DNA of 64,000 nt from Bog-473 sp963737745 (GTDB lineage: Bacteria; Actinomycetota; Acidimicrobiia; Acidimicrobiales; RAAP-2): assembly GCA_963737745.1 (NCBI GenBank), contig CAVTTR010000002.1, positions 1-64,000 of the forward strand, written 5' to 3'. The notes under the pieces were generated by a model that worked only from the letters and a program-made list of their open reading frames with translations, was not told where the DNA came from and made no database searches. Position numbers and translations under genes: made by a program. Positions 8,549 to 17,624 of the stretch are shown here, piece by piece (positions within the stretch are counted from its first letter, which is position 1; each line of letters starts with the position of its first letter).

Positions 8549-9166
8549 GCAACGCCGCGCCCCTGCGGCTCGTGCTGGCCTCGGCCAATCCGGACAAGGT
8601 GGCGGAGATCGCGGCCGTGCTGGCCGATGCGCTCGAGGTGGAGCTGGTTCCCCGCCCCGACGACGTGCCCGACGTGGTCGAGGACGGGGAGACGCTGCTC
8701 GACAACGCCCGGCTCAAGGCGAGGGCACTGGTCGTCGCCACCGGGCTGCGCGGCGGTGGCGGACGACACCGGGTTGGAGGTCGACGCGCTCGGGGGCGCC
8801 CCGGGCGTGTATTCGGCCCGCTACGCCGGCGAGGACGTGACCTACGCCGACAACGTGGCCAAGCTGCTGGCTGAACTGGACCGCACTGCCCGACGGCGGC
8901 GGGACCGCGCGGCCCGATTCCGCACCGTGGCCCTGGCTGTCGTTCCCCGACGGCTCCGAACTCTGGGCCGAAGGCGCGGTCGAGGGGACGATCGCCGGCG
9001 GAGGCGGTCGGCACCGGTGGCTTCGGCTACGACCCGGTCTTCGTGCCCGAGCGAGGGCGACGGGCGCACGTTCGCCGAAATGACATCGGCCGAGAAGAAC
9101 GACATCTCGCATCGTGGGCGAGCGTTCCGCGCCCTGGCGGCGGCGTTGGCGGCGCGCCAGCGGTGA
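8545..9166 (+). CDS. rdgB: XTP/dITP pyrophosphatase RdgB, frameshifted
   Basis: This enzyme hydrolyses non-canonical purine NTPs such as XTP and dITP. Motifs: LRLVLASANPDKVAEI, GETLLDNARLKA, then after a frame change near 8752 ADDTGLEVDALGGAPGVYSA, and EMTSAEKNDISHRGRAF at the C-terminus. Two further changes between 8885 and 9060 break the central part. GTG 8545 overlaps a TGA at 8546-8548 in the pattern GTGA. The rph-rdgB order is common in bacteria. Confidence 0.85.
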
Positions 9167-9182
9167 GGTCAGCTTCTCCTGC

Positions 9183-10389
9183 ATGAAGGTGGCCTACGTG
9201 GTGCCTCGTTACGGATCGCAAATCCGTGGGGGAGCCGAGACGGGTGCCCGCATGCTGGCCGAGCATCTCGTGGCCGATCGCGGCGACCAGGTCGAGGTAT
9301 TCACGTCGGCTGCGCTCGATGCGCTGACGTGGCAGGACGAGCTGCCGATCGGGACCGAGACGCGTCAACGGGGTGACTGTGCACCGCATCGCCTCGGAGG
9401 CGGGGCGCGGCGAGGGGTTTCATCCCCTGTCCGGCCGGCTGTTGGCCGACCCCACGAAAGCCAGTGCTTCGGACTGTGAACGATGGCTCGACCTCCAGGG
9501 TCCCACGTCGCCTGACCTCCTGCGGGCCGTGCGAGACAGCGATGCCGACGTGATCGCTTTCTATCCCTACCTCTACTACCCGACCGTTCGGGGCCTGCCC
9601 TTGGTGCGCGAGCGTGCCGTTCTCCATCCGGCGGCGCACGAAGAGCCCGCCCTCCACCTTCCGATCTTTGACGCCTTGTTCTCGCAGTGCCGCAGCTTCG
9701 CGTTCCACACCCGGAGTGAGCGTCGTCTGGTGGCTGAGCGTTTCGATGTCGCCACCACGCCGCAGGTCGTGGTCGGCTTGGGGATCGAAGAGGGTGGCGG
9801 ATCGGCTGCATCGGCCCGCGCCGCGTTCGATCTCGGCGACGCCCCCTACCTCTTGTGCATCGGGAGAGTGGATGACAAGAAGGGGACGGGAATCCTCTGG
9901 CGCTATTTCCAGGCCTACAAGAAGCGCCACCCCGGCCCTCTGCGACTGGTGCTGGTGGGGCAGATCGTCAATCCGCCGGAGACCGAGGACGACATCGTGG
10001 TGACCGGCATGATCGACGAAGAGTCCAAGTGGGGCTTGCTCCGGGGTGCCTACGCACTGGTCGCCCCCTCGCCGTTCGAATCGTTCTCTCTCACCGTGGT
10101 CGAGGGAATGACAGCGGGAGCACCGGCCATCGTCAATGCCGTGTGTGGCGCTACCCGCGAGCATTGTGAGCAGTCAGGTGCCGGCATGTGGTTCGAGGGA
10201 TACGCCGAGTTCGAGGCCGTCCTCGAGCGCATGCTCGGTGACCGTGTGTTGCACGAAACAATGCGCCAAAACGGTTTTCGCTACGTCGAGGCCAACTATC
10301 GCTGGCCGGTTGTGATGGAGCGCTACGGCACCTTCCTCGAGGAGTTCGTGGCCCGGCGGGGCCGAGCGGACAGCTCGGTCCCCACGTAG
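9183..10389 (+). CDS. Family 4 glycosyltransferase, one frameshift
   Basis: A GT-B retaining glycosyltransferase. The N-terminus MKVAYVVPRYGSQIRGGAET is in one frame to about 9365, where one base is gained before VNGVTVHRIASEAG; the rest reads cleanly to 10389. The C-terminal half has the family signature (CIGRVDDKKG; SPFESFSLTVVEGM with the EX7E glutamates). It is clearly paralogous to the gene at 21080-22279 (shared PYLYYPTV/PYLYHPTV, VLHPAAHEEP/VLHPAAHDEP and CGATREHCE/CGPTREHCE). Probably cytoplasmic, acting on a lipid-linked glycan; donor and acceptor unknown. Confidence 0.82.
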
Positions 10390-10426
10390 CGACAGGTCCA
10401 GCTCCGAGGCTGCATTTGGCCTGGGA

Positions 10427-10440
10427 GATCAGATCTGATC
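10427..10440. promoter_or_regulatory. Palindrome ahead of the MhuD-like gene
   Basis: GATCAGATCTGATC is a perfect 14-base palindrome ending 10 bases before the ATG at 10451. Its place in the leader fits an operator that could block transcription or translation start. The regulator is unknown; an iron- or heme-responsive one would make sense for this gene but nothing in the window shows it. Confidence 0.45.
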
Positions 10441-10450
10441 AGATCGCCGC

Positions 10451-10783
10451 ATGACCGTGATCAAAATCAACGCCATAACCGTGCCGGAAGACGCCGGGGA
10501 CGAGCTGGCGAAGAGGTTCGCCGCCCGCGCCGGCGCCGTGGACAATCAGGAAGGGTTCGAGGGCTTCGAGTTGCTGCGCCCGACGGACGAGCGCCGCCAG
10601 TGGCTTGTCGTCACCCGGTGGAGGGACGAAGACTCCTTCAAGAGCTGGGTTTCCTCGCCCGCCTTCGCCCACGGGCATGCCGGCGCCGACCGGCCCGCCC
10701 CCGACGGTGGTCCGGTCACTGTGTCGTCGGAACTGTGGTCCTATGAAGTGTCCGTTGGTTCGTCCCCCGGGGCCGACAACTGA
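10451..10783 (+). CDS. mhuD: MhuD-like heme-degrading monooxygenase
   Basis: A 110-residue ABM-fold protein. It closely resembles mycobacterial MhuD, which degrades heme to mycobilin and iron: the N-terminus KINAITVP, the motif GFEGFELLRP and the segment WLVVTRWRDEDSFKSW all match. Asn7 and Trp66 are at the same positions as the MhuD catalytic residues, and His76 (in AHGH) stands at about the position of the heme ligand His75. It is alone between a glycosyltransferase and a TfoX-N protein, so iron acquisition is suggested by the family, not by neighbours. Confidence 0.85.
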   Translation: MTVIKINAITVPEDAGDELAKRFAARAGAVDNQEGFEGFELLRPTDERRQWLVVTRWRDEDSFKSWVSSPAFAHGHAGADRPAPDGGPVTVSSELWSYEVSVGSSPGADN

Positions 10784-10887
10784 GATCTTCGGGGCGTCAT
10801 CTGGGGCATGCATGAGCCTCCAGAACGGCGGCCGTGCTCCAGTTCGCATCTGAGAGCCGCAAGGGGAGTGCCTCTACGATTGAGCAG

Positions 10888-11223
10888 ATGGCGTACGACG
10901 AGAAGTTGGCCGAGCGACTCCGCGAGTTGCTCGACGGTGAGCCACGACTCAGCGAGAAGAAGATGTTCGGAGGACTGGCCTTCCTGATCGGCGGGAACAT
11001 GGCCATCGCGGCGAGCGGTCAAGGAGGGGTTCTCGTTCGCGTCGACCCGACGGAAACGGGCAAACTCGTCGACAGTTCCAAGGCCGAGGTTGCGGTGATG
11101 CGGGGTCGGCCGATGGACGGCTGGTTACGTGTCGCTTCTGAGCACGTCGGAACGAAGCGACAACTGGCGAAGTGGGCCGATCTCGGCGTGTCCTACGCCC
11201 GCTCCCTTCCTCCCAAGAAATAA
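10888..11223 (+). CDS. TfoX N-terminal domain protein
   Basis: A 111-residue protein matching the TfoX N-terminal domain: MAYDEKLAERLRELL, LSEKKMFGGLAFLIGGNMA, VMRGRPMDGWLRV. It lacks the C-terminal domain of the competence regulator TfoX/Sxy and is of the short type common in actinobacteria, whose role is unknown. I placed the start at ATG 10888, where the domain begins. It stands alone. Confidence 0.8.
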   Translation: MAYDEKLAERLRELLDGEPRLSEKKMFGGLAFLIGGNMAIAASGQGGVLVRVDPTETGKLVDSSKAEVAVMRGRPMDGWLRVASEHVGTKRQLAKWADLGVSYARSLPPKK

Positions 11224-11751
11224 TCCGCACCACAGCCTCGGGGCCTCCAGGGTTGGTGACGGCGCAATGACAGCCGTTCCCTGAACCATCGCAACGGGTT
11301 CGAGGCCTAGGGAGACACATGCGGAGAAGTCGTTGACGGAGAGGGCTGAGGTGAAGGGACCGGAATTCAACCGGGAACGATTTGAACCGGGTGTTTGACG
11401 GTCACTCGTCACCCAGAGATCATGCCACCGAGGGCGCGGTAACAGTCAAGCTGGTGTAACCGGCGAAACCTTAGAAAGTGCGTCGTTCGGGTTCCTTCCA
11501 CTTCTCTCGACCAAAAAAGCGGCCGAATTGTGCCGACAAGGAAGGACCTTCATCTCACGCCGTATCTGGATAGAAGACAAGCGCTCCCTTTGCAGCGGGA
11601 ACCGCCACAACTTTTTCGTCAGAAAGGGAACACTCGGCCGAGGGTCGTTGTGATGTCGGTGCTTTGGTCCCGATATACAACCTCACTGGTGCTTTGTTTC
11701 GTCAATACCGTCAAATACATTCTCGAGAAAGCTCTTGGACGACGCTTCTAT
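11224..11751. other. Interval without convincing genes
   Basis: A long plus-strand frame opens at 11530, but its translation has no recognisable domain. The DNA between about 11460 and 11900 is visibly poorer in G+C than its surroundings. I see no RNA gene or clear promoter. Confidence 0.35.
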
Positions 11752-12165
11752 TCAGGCTTTGTAATCAATCAGTTCCGTCAAGAGCTGTTCCCAGGGGGAA
11801 TTCTCCCATCCGTCGTCCTCTCCGAGCTTTTTAGCGACGGAGACGGCGTTTTCCACCCATTCGATCCGTACGTCCTCGAGGGGTTCGGCCTTCCCCACTT
11901 CCCGATACGTTCCACTACCGGGAACTGCATCAGCTATGCCGAACTCAAGCGCAAACGCCTCGTCTTTCCACATCTGGTGTCGCTCCTTCAATTGTTCCCA
12001 TCGGGGGTGCGTGCTGCTCTTGTTGTCGGCCATCTTTATGGCCCACTTGGCACAGAGACGGGCACGGTGGTGATCTCCATCGGCGGTGGTCATCGCAATC
12101 GCGCTTTCGTGTGCGGCGACCTTTTTCGCCTCACTTTCAGGGAACGATGCGTGCACCTCGTTCAC
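11752..12165 (-). CDS. Hypothetical protein, 137 residues
   Basis: I do not recognise this protein. It is soluble, rich in charged residues and tryptophan (WEQLKERHQMWKDE; DGWENSPWEQLLTEL), and looks more like a real protein than the overlapping plus-strand frame. No signal peptide or membrane segment is visible. It would start with GTG 12165, overlapping by four bases the stop of a minus-strand frame (12461-12162) that has no protein-like features. It has no informative neighbours. Confidence 0.4.
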   Translation of the reverse strand: MNEVHASFPESEAKKVAAHESAIAMTTADGDHHRARLCAKWAIKMADNKSSTHPRWEQLKERHQMWKDEAFALEFGIADAVPGSGTYREVGKAEPLEDVRIEWVENAVSVAKKLGEDDGWENSPWEQLLTELIDYKA

Positions 12166-12753
12166 GAATACCTTGATGATGGGGAAGGGGAGATCGGATT
12201 GGCCATATCCGATGTTACGTCAAGGCATTTTCGTGCTTCGCTCCCGTTGGTAGGGCGAGGTATCTGGATGGGCCTGGTCGCGACCAATCGGCGCAGTCGT
12301 CGTGTGCTCTCGCCCTCCATGGAGAGAATCGATGTGCGATGGCTCCCCTGGCGATTCATTTCGGGCAAGGCCGCCATTTGGGGCAGGATCGACAACGCCG
12401 AGTGGACCGTTTGTCTCGCAAGACCGCCGTCACGTCCTCGAGTCGGTGCCGCAGTAGCCATTTCGGGCCACTTGCGCCTTCATGTCACTCCTCTGTCGTT
12501 TCGTCAGCCTGTTGATTCACTCCGGGCGAGGCTGGTCATCGGCTCCTGGAATGGACACCCTGTTCCTGCAGCACCGTGACCAGCACCTTCGCGAACCGGC
12601 AGTTCACAGGGGGCTTCCCTTCCACCGGCTGGAGGGAGATACTGGGAAGGGATCGGTAACGGAAGACTCCGCCGTTGCCCCAAGTGGAAAGGAGCTGCCG
12701 ATGACGTCGACACGCTCGACCGAGGAAGGCGATCCACCGGACTGAAACTGCGT

Positions 12754-12773
12754 CACCGGTGTTCATACCGGTG
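12754..12773. terminator. Hairpin CACCGGT/ACCGGTG
   Basis: A seven-base-pair stem with a six-base loop. It has no U-run on either side, so it is either a weak or Rho-assisted terminator or a structural element. No gene ends directly beside it. Confidence 0.3.
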
Positions 12774-12929
12774 GCGCCTCAGCGCAATCTGCAAGGACAA
12801 GAGCCCGGCGGAAATGGCCGCGCTTGAGCCGGTGAGTTTTGCGGTCGGCCGACAAGGCGGCCTTCGCACATGACGTCGCAGGCGGGTTCCGTGTTGGGTT
12901 GCGTGCCGTGCCATTTGAACAGACAAGTG

Positions 12930-12955
12930 CGGGACCGGCTTGAGGGCCGGTCCCG
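12930..12955. terminator. Strong GC hairpin CGGGACCGG/CCGGTCCCG
   Basis: A nine-base-pair perfect stem with an eight-base loop, about 65 bases before the LON-domain gene start. No poly-U follows on either strand. It may be a transcription terminator or a leader structure of the gene at 13021. Confidence 0.35.
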
Positions 12956-13020
12956 TCGCGCGGTGCTCCAAAACACTGCGAAGTAAGCCCAAAGATCCGA
13001 TTTCGTGACAGTGTGGTGGC

Positions 13021-13674
13021 GTGACCACGGATGCCACACCACCAGAGGACGGTGATCTGCAGCGCCTGGGCATGTTTCCGCTCTCCGCCGTCCTCTATCC
13101 GTATGCGCAAATTTCGCTGCACGTCTTCGAACCGCGTTATCGGGCCTTGATGCACGATTGTTTGGCTGATGATGCGCGTTTCGGGGTGGTGCTCATCGAG
13201 CGCGGGATGGAGGTCGGCGGGGGCGATCAGCGGATGGCGGTTGGCACGCGCGCCGTCATCACGAAGGCGGCGGCCCTGTCAGATGGCCGGTGGCTGTTGC
13301 TCGTGCAGGGTGATGTACGCATTCGTGTTGGTAGGTGGCTGGCCGACGATCCCTATCCCTTGGCCATGGTCGAGGAGTGGCCGGCGCGGGAGGATGCAGT
13401 GGAGGCGTCACTGTTGCGTCGCGCCGAGCAGAGCGTTCGGCGCACCCGCGGGCTCCTCTCGGAGTCGGGGGCGTCGTCCGCGTTGTCTGCTTCTACGCAG
13501 TTCGCCGACGACCCAGAGGTCGCATCGTGGCAGTTGTGCGCCGAAGCGCCTCTGAACATGATGGACGCCCAACGAGTGCTCTGTACGGCCAGCACGCTTG
13601 AGCGGTTGGAATTGCTCATCGAACTGACGGAGGCCATGGAACACGATTTGCACCGCATGCTGGCCTCGGGGTGA
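13021..13674 (+). CDS. LON substrate-binding-domain protein
   Basis: A 217-residue protein made only of the N-terminal (PUA-like) domain of Lon protease: LGMFPLSAVLYPYAQISLHV, FEPRYRALMHDCL, FGVVLIERG. There is no AAA+ or protease domain, so it is a stand-alone LON-domain protein; such proteins are widespread in actinobacteria and their role is unknown. GTG start at 13021; the gene stands alone and is convergent with glycerate kinase. Confidence 0.85.
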   Translation: MTTDATPPEDGDLQRLGMFPLSAVLYPYAQISLHVFEPRYRALMHDCLADDARFGVVLIERGMEVGGGDQRMAVGTRAVITKAAALSDGRWLLLVQGDVRIRVGRWLADDPYPLAMVEEWPAREDAVEASLLRRAEQSVRRTRGLLSESGASSALSASTQFADDPEVASWQLCAEAPLNMMDAQRVLCTASTLERLELLIELTEAMEHDLHRMLASG

Positions 13675-13716
13675 CGCGGTTGCCTTCTTCGTCGCGGTCG
13701 GATACGTCGATTTCGC

Positions 13717-14745
13717 TTAGTTGCGAAAGTGGGACAGCGCTTCGAGGGTGACCTCGCCGATCAGCTCGCAAGTCTTTTGGCGGGCGGCGAGCCCGCCGAA
13801 TCGATCCGCCAGGCTGACGATCTCGAATGTGGGCCGGGAAGAACGAAGGATCTCTGCGTCGGCCGCCCCCACGATGCACAGCACCGGGCAATGACTCGCC
13901 GCCATCGAGAGCACGCCGCCGGGCACCTTGCCCTTGAAGGACGGAGGATCGAGGTGCCCCTCGCCGGTGGCTACAAGGTCGGCCCGGGCGACGCGCTCGG
14001 CCAGACCGGTCATGTCGGCGACCAGGTCGAAGCCCGGGACGATCTTGGCCCCCAACGCCACGAGGCCCCCGGCCAACCCTCCTGCGGCACCGGCGCCTTC
14101 GGGATGGTGTCGACGTCGACGCCGAAATCGCGCCGGTAGCGGTCGGCCAAGGAGCGGAGGCGCTCCGTCAGCAACGCCACCTGCTCGGCTGAAGCGCCCT
14201 TTTGCGGGCCGAAGACTGGCTGGCGGCGCTCGACGAAGTGCGTCGTCACATCGGACGCCACTTCCAGTTCGATACCGGCCAGGGTGGCGGCGGAGCCGAC
14301 GACTTCTACGGCGCCCCAACCGCCGTCGGTGGTGGCCGAGCCTCCGCAACCGATCACGATCCGCGTGGCGCCGGCATCGGCGGGCCTCGAGGAGCAGATG
14401 GCCCACTCCCGACGTATCGGCGTGGAGCGGGTCGTCGCCCTCGGGGTGGGGGAGAAGCGCCCGACCCGAGGCCCGGGACATCTCGATCACCGCCGTGGGC
14501 CCCCCGTCGCCGGTTGCGGGCAACAGGCGCCACTCGGCGTCGACTGCGTCGCCCAGAGGGCCGGGCACGGTCGTGAACTGCGGCGTCCCGCCGACGGCAT
14601 CGAGCAGTCCCTCGCCGCCGTCGGACATGGGGACCTCGTCGGCCGTCCAGCCGGCCGCTCGAGCCGCTCCCGCCATGGCCGCCGCCACCTCGGCCGCGGT
14701 CGCCGTGCCCCGGAACTTGTCGGGTGCGGCGACCAGGTGTGGCAT
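13717..14745 (-). CDS. Glycerate 2-kinase family protein, two frameshifts
   Basis: It phosphorylates glycerate (GK1/GlxK type). Motifs: LVAAPDKFRGTATAAEVAAA at the N-terminus, VPMSDGGEGLLDA, then in the second frame IGCGGSATTDGGWGA and PVFGPQKGAS, then back to FDLVADMTGLAERVARADLV, ATGEGHLDPPSFKGKVPGGV. The two frame changes are near 14365 and 14105; one base at each restores about 343 residues. Start ATG 14745. The ends are 41 bases apart from the divergent gene at 14787. Confidence 0.83.
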   Translation of the reverse strand: MPHLVAAPDKFRGTATAAEVAAAMAGAARAAGWTADEVPMSDGGEGLLDAVGGTPQFTTVPGPLGDAVDAEWRLLPATGDGGPTAVIEMSRASGRALLPHPEGDDPLHADTSGVGHLLLEARRCRRHADRDRLRRLGHHRRRLGRRRSRRLRRHPGRYRTGSGVRCDDALRRAPPASLRPAKGRFSRAGGVADGAPPLLGRPLPARFRRRRRHHPEGAGAAGGLAGGLVALGAKIVPGFDLVADMTGLAERVARADLVATGEGHLDPPSFKGKVPGGVLSMAASHCPVLCIVGAADAEILRSSRPTFEIVSLADRFGGLAARQKTCELIGEVTLEALSHFRN

Positions 14746-14786
14746 GACGGTCGAAGCTATCCGGTTGCGAAGGTACGTTGAGGGCC

Positions 14787-15716
14787 ATGCCAACGGTGAA
14801 GGGCGCGCTGCGCCGCGTGCGCGGGGCTCCGCTGCCGGTGCCGGGCGGTCGAGGTTGGCGTGGCCTGTCCGCCCTCTCGGCCCAGCAGGTGCTCGATGTG
14901 GTCTACGAGCTGATCCTGGGACGCGAGCCCGATCCCACGGGCACCGCCAGCTACCTCTCGGGCCTGCAGAACGGGTCATTGACCCCCCAGGAAGTGGCCC
15001 AGTGGGCCGTCGCTTCGGGCGAGTGGTGGTCGGTGACGCCCTTCCCCGGCCTCGGGCCAGTCGCTCCACCTCAGTCGCATGATGTTCGTCCGATCCCTCC
15101 CGGCGGCCAAGCGGATCCTCGACCTGGGCGGGACGGCGCTGGGCAACGCCACCGGCGCGCTGGTCCTGATGGGCTATCCCTATCTCGTTCGACGACCTGG
15201 TGGTGATCGACCTCCCCTCCGAGGAGCGCAACGAGCTCTACCAGGAGGACACGGCGCATGCGGTGACGCAGACCAAGCTCGGGCCGGTGCGCTATCGCTA
15301 CCACTCCATGGTCGACCTCTCTGACTACGCCGACGGGTCGGTCGACCTCGTCTACAGCGGGCAGAGCATCGAGCACGTGCCGTTCGACGTGGCCGACGTG
15401 GTGCTGGCCGAGGTGCGGCGGGTGCTGCGGCCCGGGGGGCATCTCGCCCTCGACACCCCGAACGCCCGTGTGACCCGGCTCCAGCAGGCCGCCTTCATCG
15501 ACCCCGATCACGAGCACGAGTACACCCACGACCGAGCTGCGCTCGAAGCTGGTACGGCGCCGGGTTCGAGATCGTGGAGGCCAAGGGGCTCAACTACGCC
15601 GGCCCGAGCCTGGCCGCCGGCCGTTTCGACGTGGACGCCGTGCCACCGCCCGAGGATTGTTCAGCGAGATCGAGGACTGCTACCTCCTGGCCTACGTGTG
15701 CCGGGTACCCGGCTGA
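14787..15716 (+). CDS. DUF4214-methyltransferase protein, several frameshifts
   Basis: Residues about 30-75 form a DUF4214 module (VLDVVYELILGREPDPTGTA; SYLSGLQNGSLTPQEVAQWA), a small helical domain often attached to glycan-modifying enzymes. A class I SAM methyltransferase follows in other frames: RILDLGG, then HSMVDLSDYADGSVDLVYSG, EHVPFDVADVVLAEVRRVLR, PGGHLALDTPN, and the C-terminus EIEDCYLLAYVCRVPG ending at 15716. At least four single-base changes are needed. A role in methylating the exported glycan is inferred from the glycan locus that begins 0.8 kb downstream. Confidence 0.65.
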
Positions 15717-15765
15717 CGGACCAGCCTCGTGAGTCCGAGGTGTCCATGAAACAGCATGAAATAGG

Positions 15766-15848
15766 TGCGGGCGAGAGGACTCGAACCTCCACCCCCAGTG
15801 GGGACCGGGACCTAAACCCGGCGCGTCTGCCTATTCCGCCACGCCCGC
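15766..15848 (-). tRNA. tRNA-Leu (anticodon UAG)
   Basis: Acceptor stem GCGGGCG/CGCCCGC, a long variable arm, the T-arm GGTTCGAGTCC and anticodon loop TTTAGGT with anticodon TAG. This is a class II tRNA of 83 bases; the CCA end is not fully encoded. Confidence 0.93.
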
Positions 15849-15939
15849 AGCGACCCGCGACTACGGAATGCCGCGGGTGAACAGGGAGTGTACGGCTATG
15901 TGCCCATGCGTGCCGTTCTCTGGCCACTAGCCTCGTGCC

Positions 15940-16551
15940 ATGGCTCCTGCACTCACTCTTCCTACGATCGTCGCTGCCGGCGGGGGACCCGATCCCACGT
16001 CGGACATCTACCAGCGACTCCTCAAAGAACGCATCGTCTTCATCGGTAGCGCCATCGACCAGGTCACGGCCAACTCCGTCTGCGCCCAGCTCATCCTCTT
16101 GGAGTCCGAGGATCCCGAGAAGGACATCTCGGTGTACATCAACTCCCCGGGCGGCTCGGTGACCGACGGCCTGGCCATCTACGACACCATGCAGTTCGTC
16201 CGGCCCGATGTGTCGACCATCTGCGTCGGCCTGGCCGCCAGCATGGGCCAGTTCCTTCTCTGCGCCGGCGCCCCCGGCAAGCGGTTCGCCCTGCCGCACT
16301 CGCGCATCCTGATGCACCAGCCCTCCGGCGCCATGCAGGGGCAGGCGGCTGACATCGCCATCCAGGCCGAGCAGATCATCTACCTGAAGCGGATGATGGC
16401 CGAGCGCATCGCATTCCACACCGGGCAGCCGCTCGAGCGCATCGAGCTGGACTCGGACCGCGACCGCTGGTTCACCGCCGAAGAGGCGCGCGAGTACGGC
16501 TTCATCGACCAGGTCATCGACCGATCCGTGGCCGCGGCAGGGAGCGTTTAG
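15940..16551 (+). CDS. clpP: ATP-dependent Clp protease proteolytic subunit
   Basis: Serine protease that forms the proteolytic chamber with ClpX or ClpC. Of the catalytic triad, Ser101 (GLAASMGQF) and His126 (ILMHQP) are visible; the Asp lies in the DSDRDRWF segment. The length of 203 residues is normal and the frame is intact. It is not next to tig, clpX or a second clpP, which is unusual; instead it sits two bases before the exporter permease. The LALAA tag made by the tmRNA at 1604-1950 is the kind of signal Clp proteases recognise. Confidence 0.95.
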   Translation: MAPALTLPTIVAAGGGPDPTSDIYQRLLKERIVFIGSAIDQVTANSVCAQLILLESEDPEKDISVYINSPGGSVTDGLAIYDTMQFVRPDVSTICVGLAASMGQFLLCAGAPGKRFALPHSRILMHQPSGAMQGQAADIAIQAEQIIYLKRMMAERIAFHTGQPLERIELDSDRDRWFTAEEAREYGFIDQVIDRSVAAAGSV

Positions 16552-16553
16552 AC

Positions 16554-17621
16554 GTGGCATTGGACGTCCCGGCCTCGCCGTCGGGCGCCAATCCCCCTGC
16601 AGACGGCGGCGTGCACGAGGGCTACGGCCTGGCGCGACCCGTAGCCGATGCGTCGCCCATGGCGGCGGAAGCGGCGGGCTTCACCGCACGGGAGGCCCGT
16701 GGGCACAAGGTCACCCGGGTCGTCTCACCGACGATAAGCGTGCGCCAGCGCCTGCGGGAGATCTGGCTCTCGCGCGAGCTCCTGGTCTACCTCGTGCGCA
16801 CCGAGATCAAGGTCAAGTACAAGAACTCGGTGCTCGGCCTGGTGTGGTCGATGATCGCCCCGGCCATGACGCTGGCCATCTACTTCATCGTGTTCCAGGT
16901 CGTGCTGGGCAACCGCATGCCCAACTTCGTGATCTTCCTCTTCGCCGGCCTGCTGATGTGGAACCTCTTCTCAGCTCGGGGTGCTCACCGGCACCGGAGT
17001 GATCGTCAACAACGCCGGCATCGTCAAGAAGGTGTCGTTCCCCCGCGAGATCCTGGCGCTGGCCGCCGTGGGCTCGGCCTGCGTCTTCTTCTTCTTCCAG
17101 TCCTGCGTGATGGTCATCTTCCTGATCGTCCTGCACAACGCGCCCGGACTGGTCCTACCTGCCGCTGCTCTTGCTGGCGCTGGTCACCGGCGTCGTGCTG
17201 GCCTGCGCCCTCGCCGTCCTGCTCTCGTCGATCAACGTGTACCTACGCGACACGCAGCACCTCATTGAGGTCATCCTCACGGCCTGGTTCTGGGCCTGCC
17301 CGATCGTCTACGCCTTCCAGCAGAACATCGCGGTCAAGCTGGGCCCCAAGGGCCTCGCTCTGGGTCTACTTCCTCAACCCGGTGACGCCGCTCGTGCTGA
17401 CCTTCCAGCGCTGCCTCTACGGGAAGGTCTCACCGACGGCGCCTGGTCAAGCAGCCGAACGGAAAGTCGCTTGGTCCAGACGTATCTCGTGCTGCCGCAT
17501 GCACGGGTATCTCTGGTACCTCGCGCTGGACCTCGGCGTTCTGGCCCTGGCCGTCGTCCTCTTCCTCGTCGCGCTGGCCGTCTTCGGCCGGCTCGAGGGC
17601 AACTTCGCCGAGGAGCTCTAG
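16554..17621 (+). CDS. ABC-2 polysaccharide export permease (Wzm/TagG-like)
   Basis: Membrane subunit of an ABC exporter for lipid-linked glycans. A long hydrophilic N-terminus leads to the family signature LLVYLVRTEIKVKYKNSVLG and LVWSMIAPAMTLAIYFIVFQ. The frame changes at the G-run at 16978-16981, then VLTGTGVIVNNAGIVKKVSF, again near 17160, 17360 and 17445, and ends with YLALDLGVLALAVVLFLV and FGRLEGNFAEEL. Six hydrophobic segments can be followed through the frames. It stands three bases before its ATPase gene. Confidence 0.8.
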   Translation: MALDVPASPSGANPPADGGVHEGYGLARPVADASPMAAEAAGFTAREARGHKVTRVVSPTISVRQRLREIWLSRELLVYLVRTEIKVKYKNSVLGLVWSMIAPAMTLAIYFIVFQVVLGNRMPNFVIFLFAGLLMWNLFSARGAHRHRSDRQQRRHRQEGVVPPRDPGAGRRGLGLRLLLLPVLRDGHLPDRPAQRARTGPTCRCSCWRWSPASCWPAPSPSCSRRSTCTYATRSTSLRSSSRPGSGPARSSTPSSRTSRSSWAPRASLWVYFLNPVTPLVLTFQRCLYGKVSPTAPGQAAERKVAWSRRISCCRMHGYLWYLALDLGVLALAVVLFLVALAVFGRLEGNFAEEL

Positions 17622-17624
17622 GCG

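Larger units (their letters stand above)
12166..13020. other. Gene-poor interval with two hairpins
   Basis: About 850 bases between the hypothetical gene and the LON-domain gene. ORFs on both strands here are arginine- and serine-rich out-of-frame readings with no domain. Two clear hairpins are annotated separately. Otherwise I see nothing. Confidence 0.35.

Noticed and set aside
12162..12461. A minus-strand ORF whose stop overlaps the 137-residue gene.
   Set aside because: The overlap is of the coupled type, but the protein is serine/arginine/proline-rich with no structure-like pattern.
11530..12579. A 349-residue plus-strand ORF.
   Set aside because: Its composition is odd and it shows no domain; the minus-strand 137-residue frame inside it looks more like a protein.
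13928..15082. A 384-residue plus-strand ORF.
   Set aside because: It is antisense to glycerate kinase and rich in arginine and proline.
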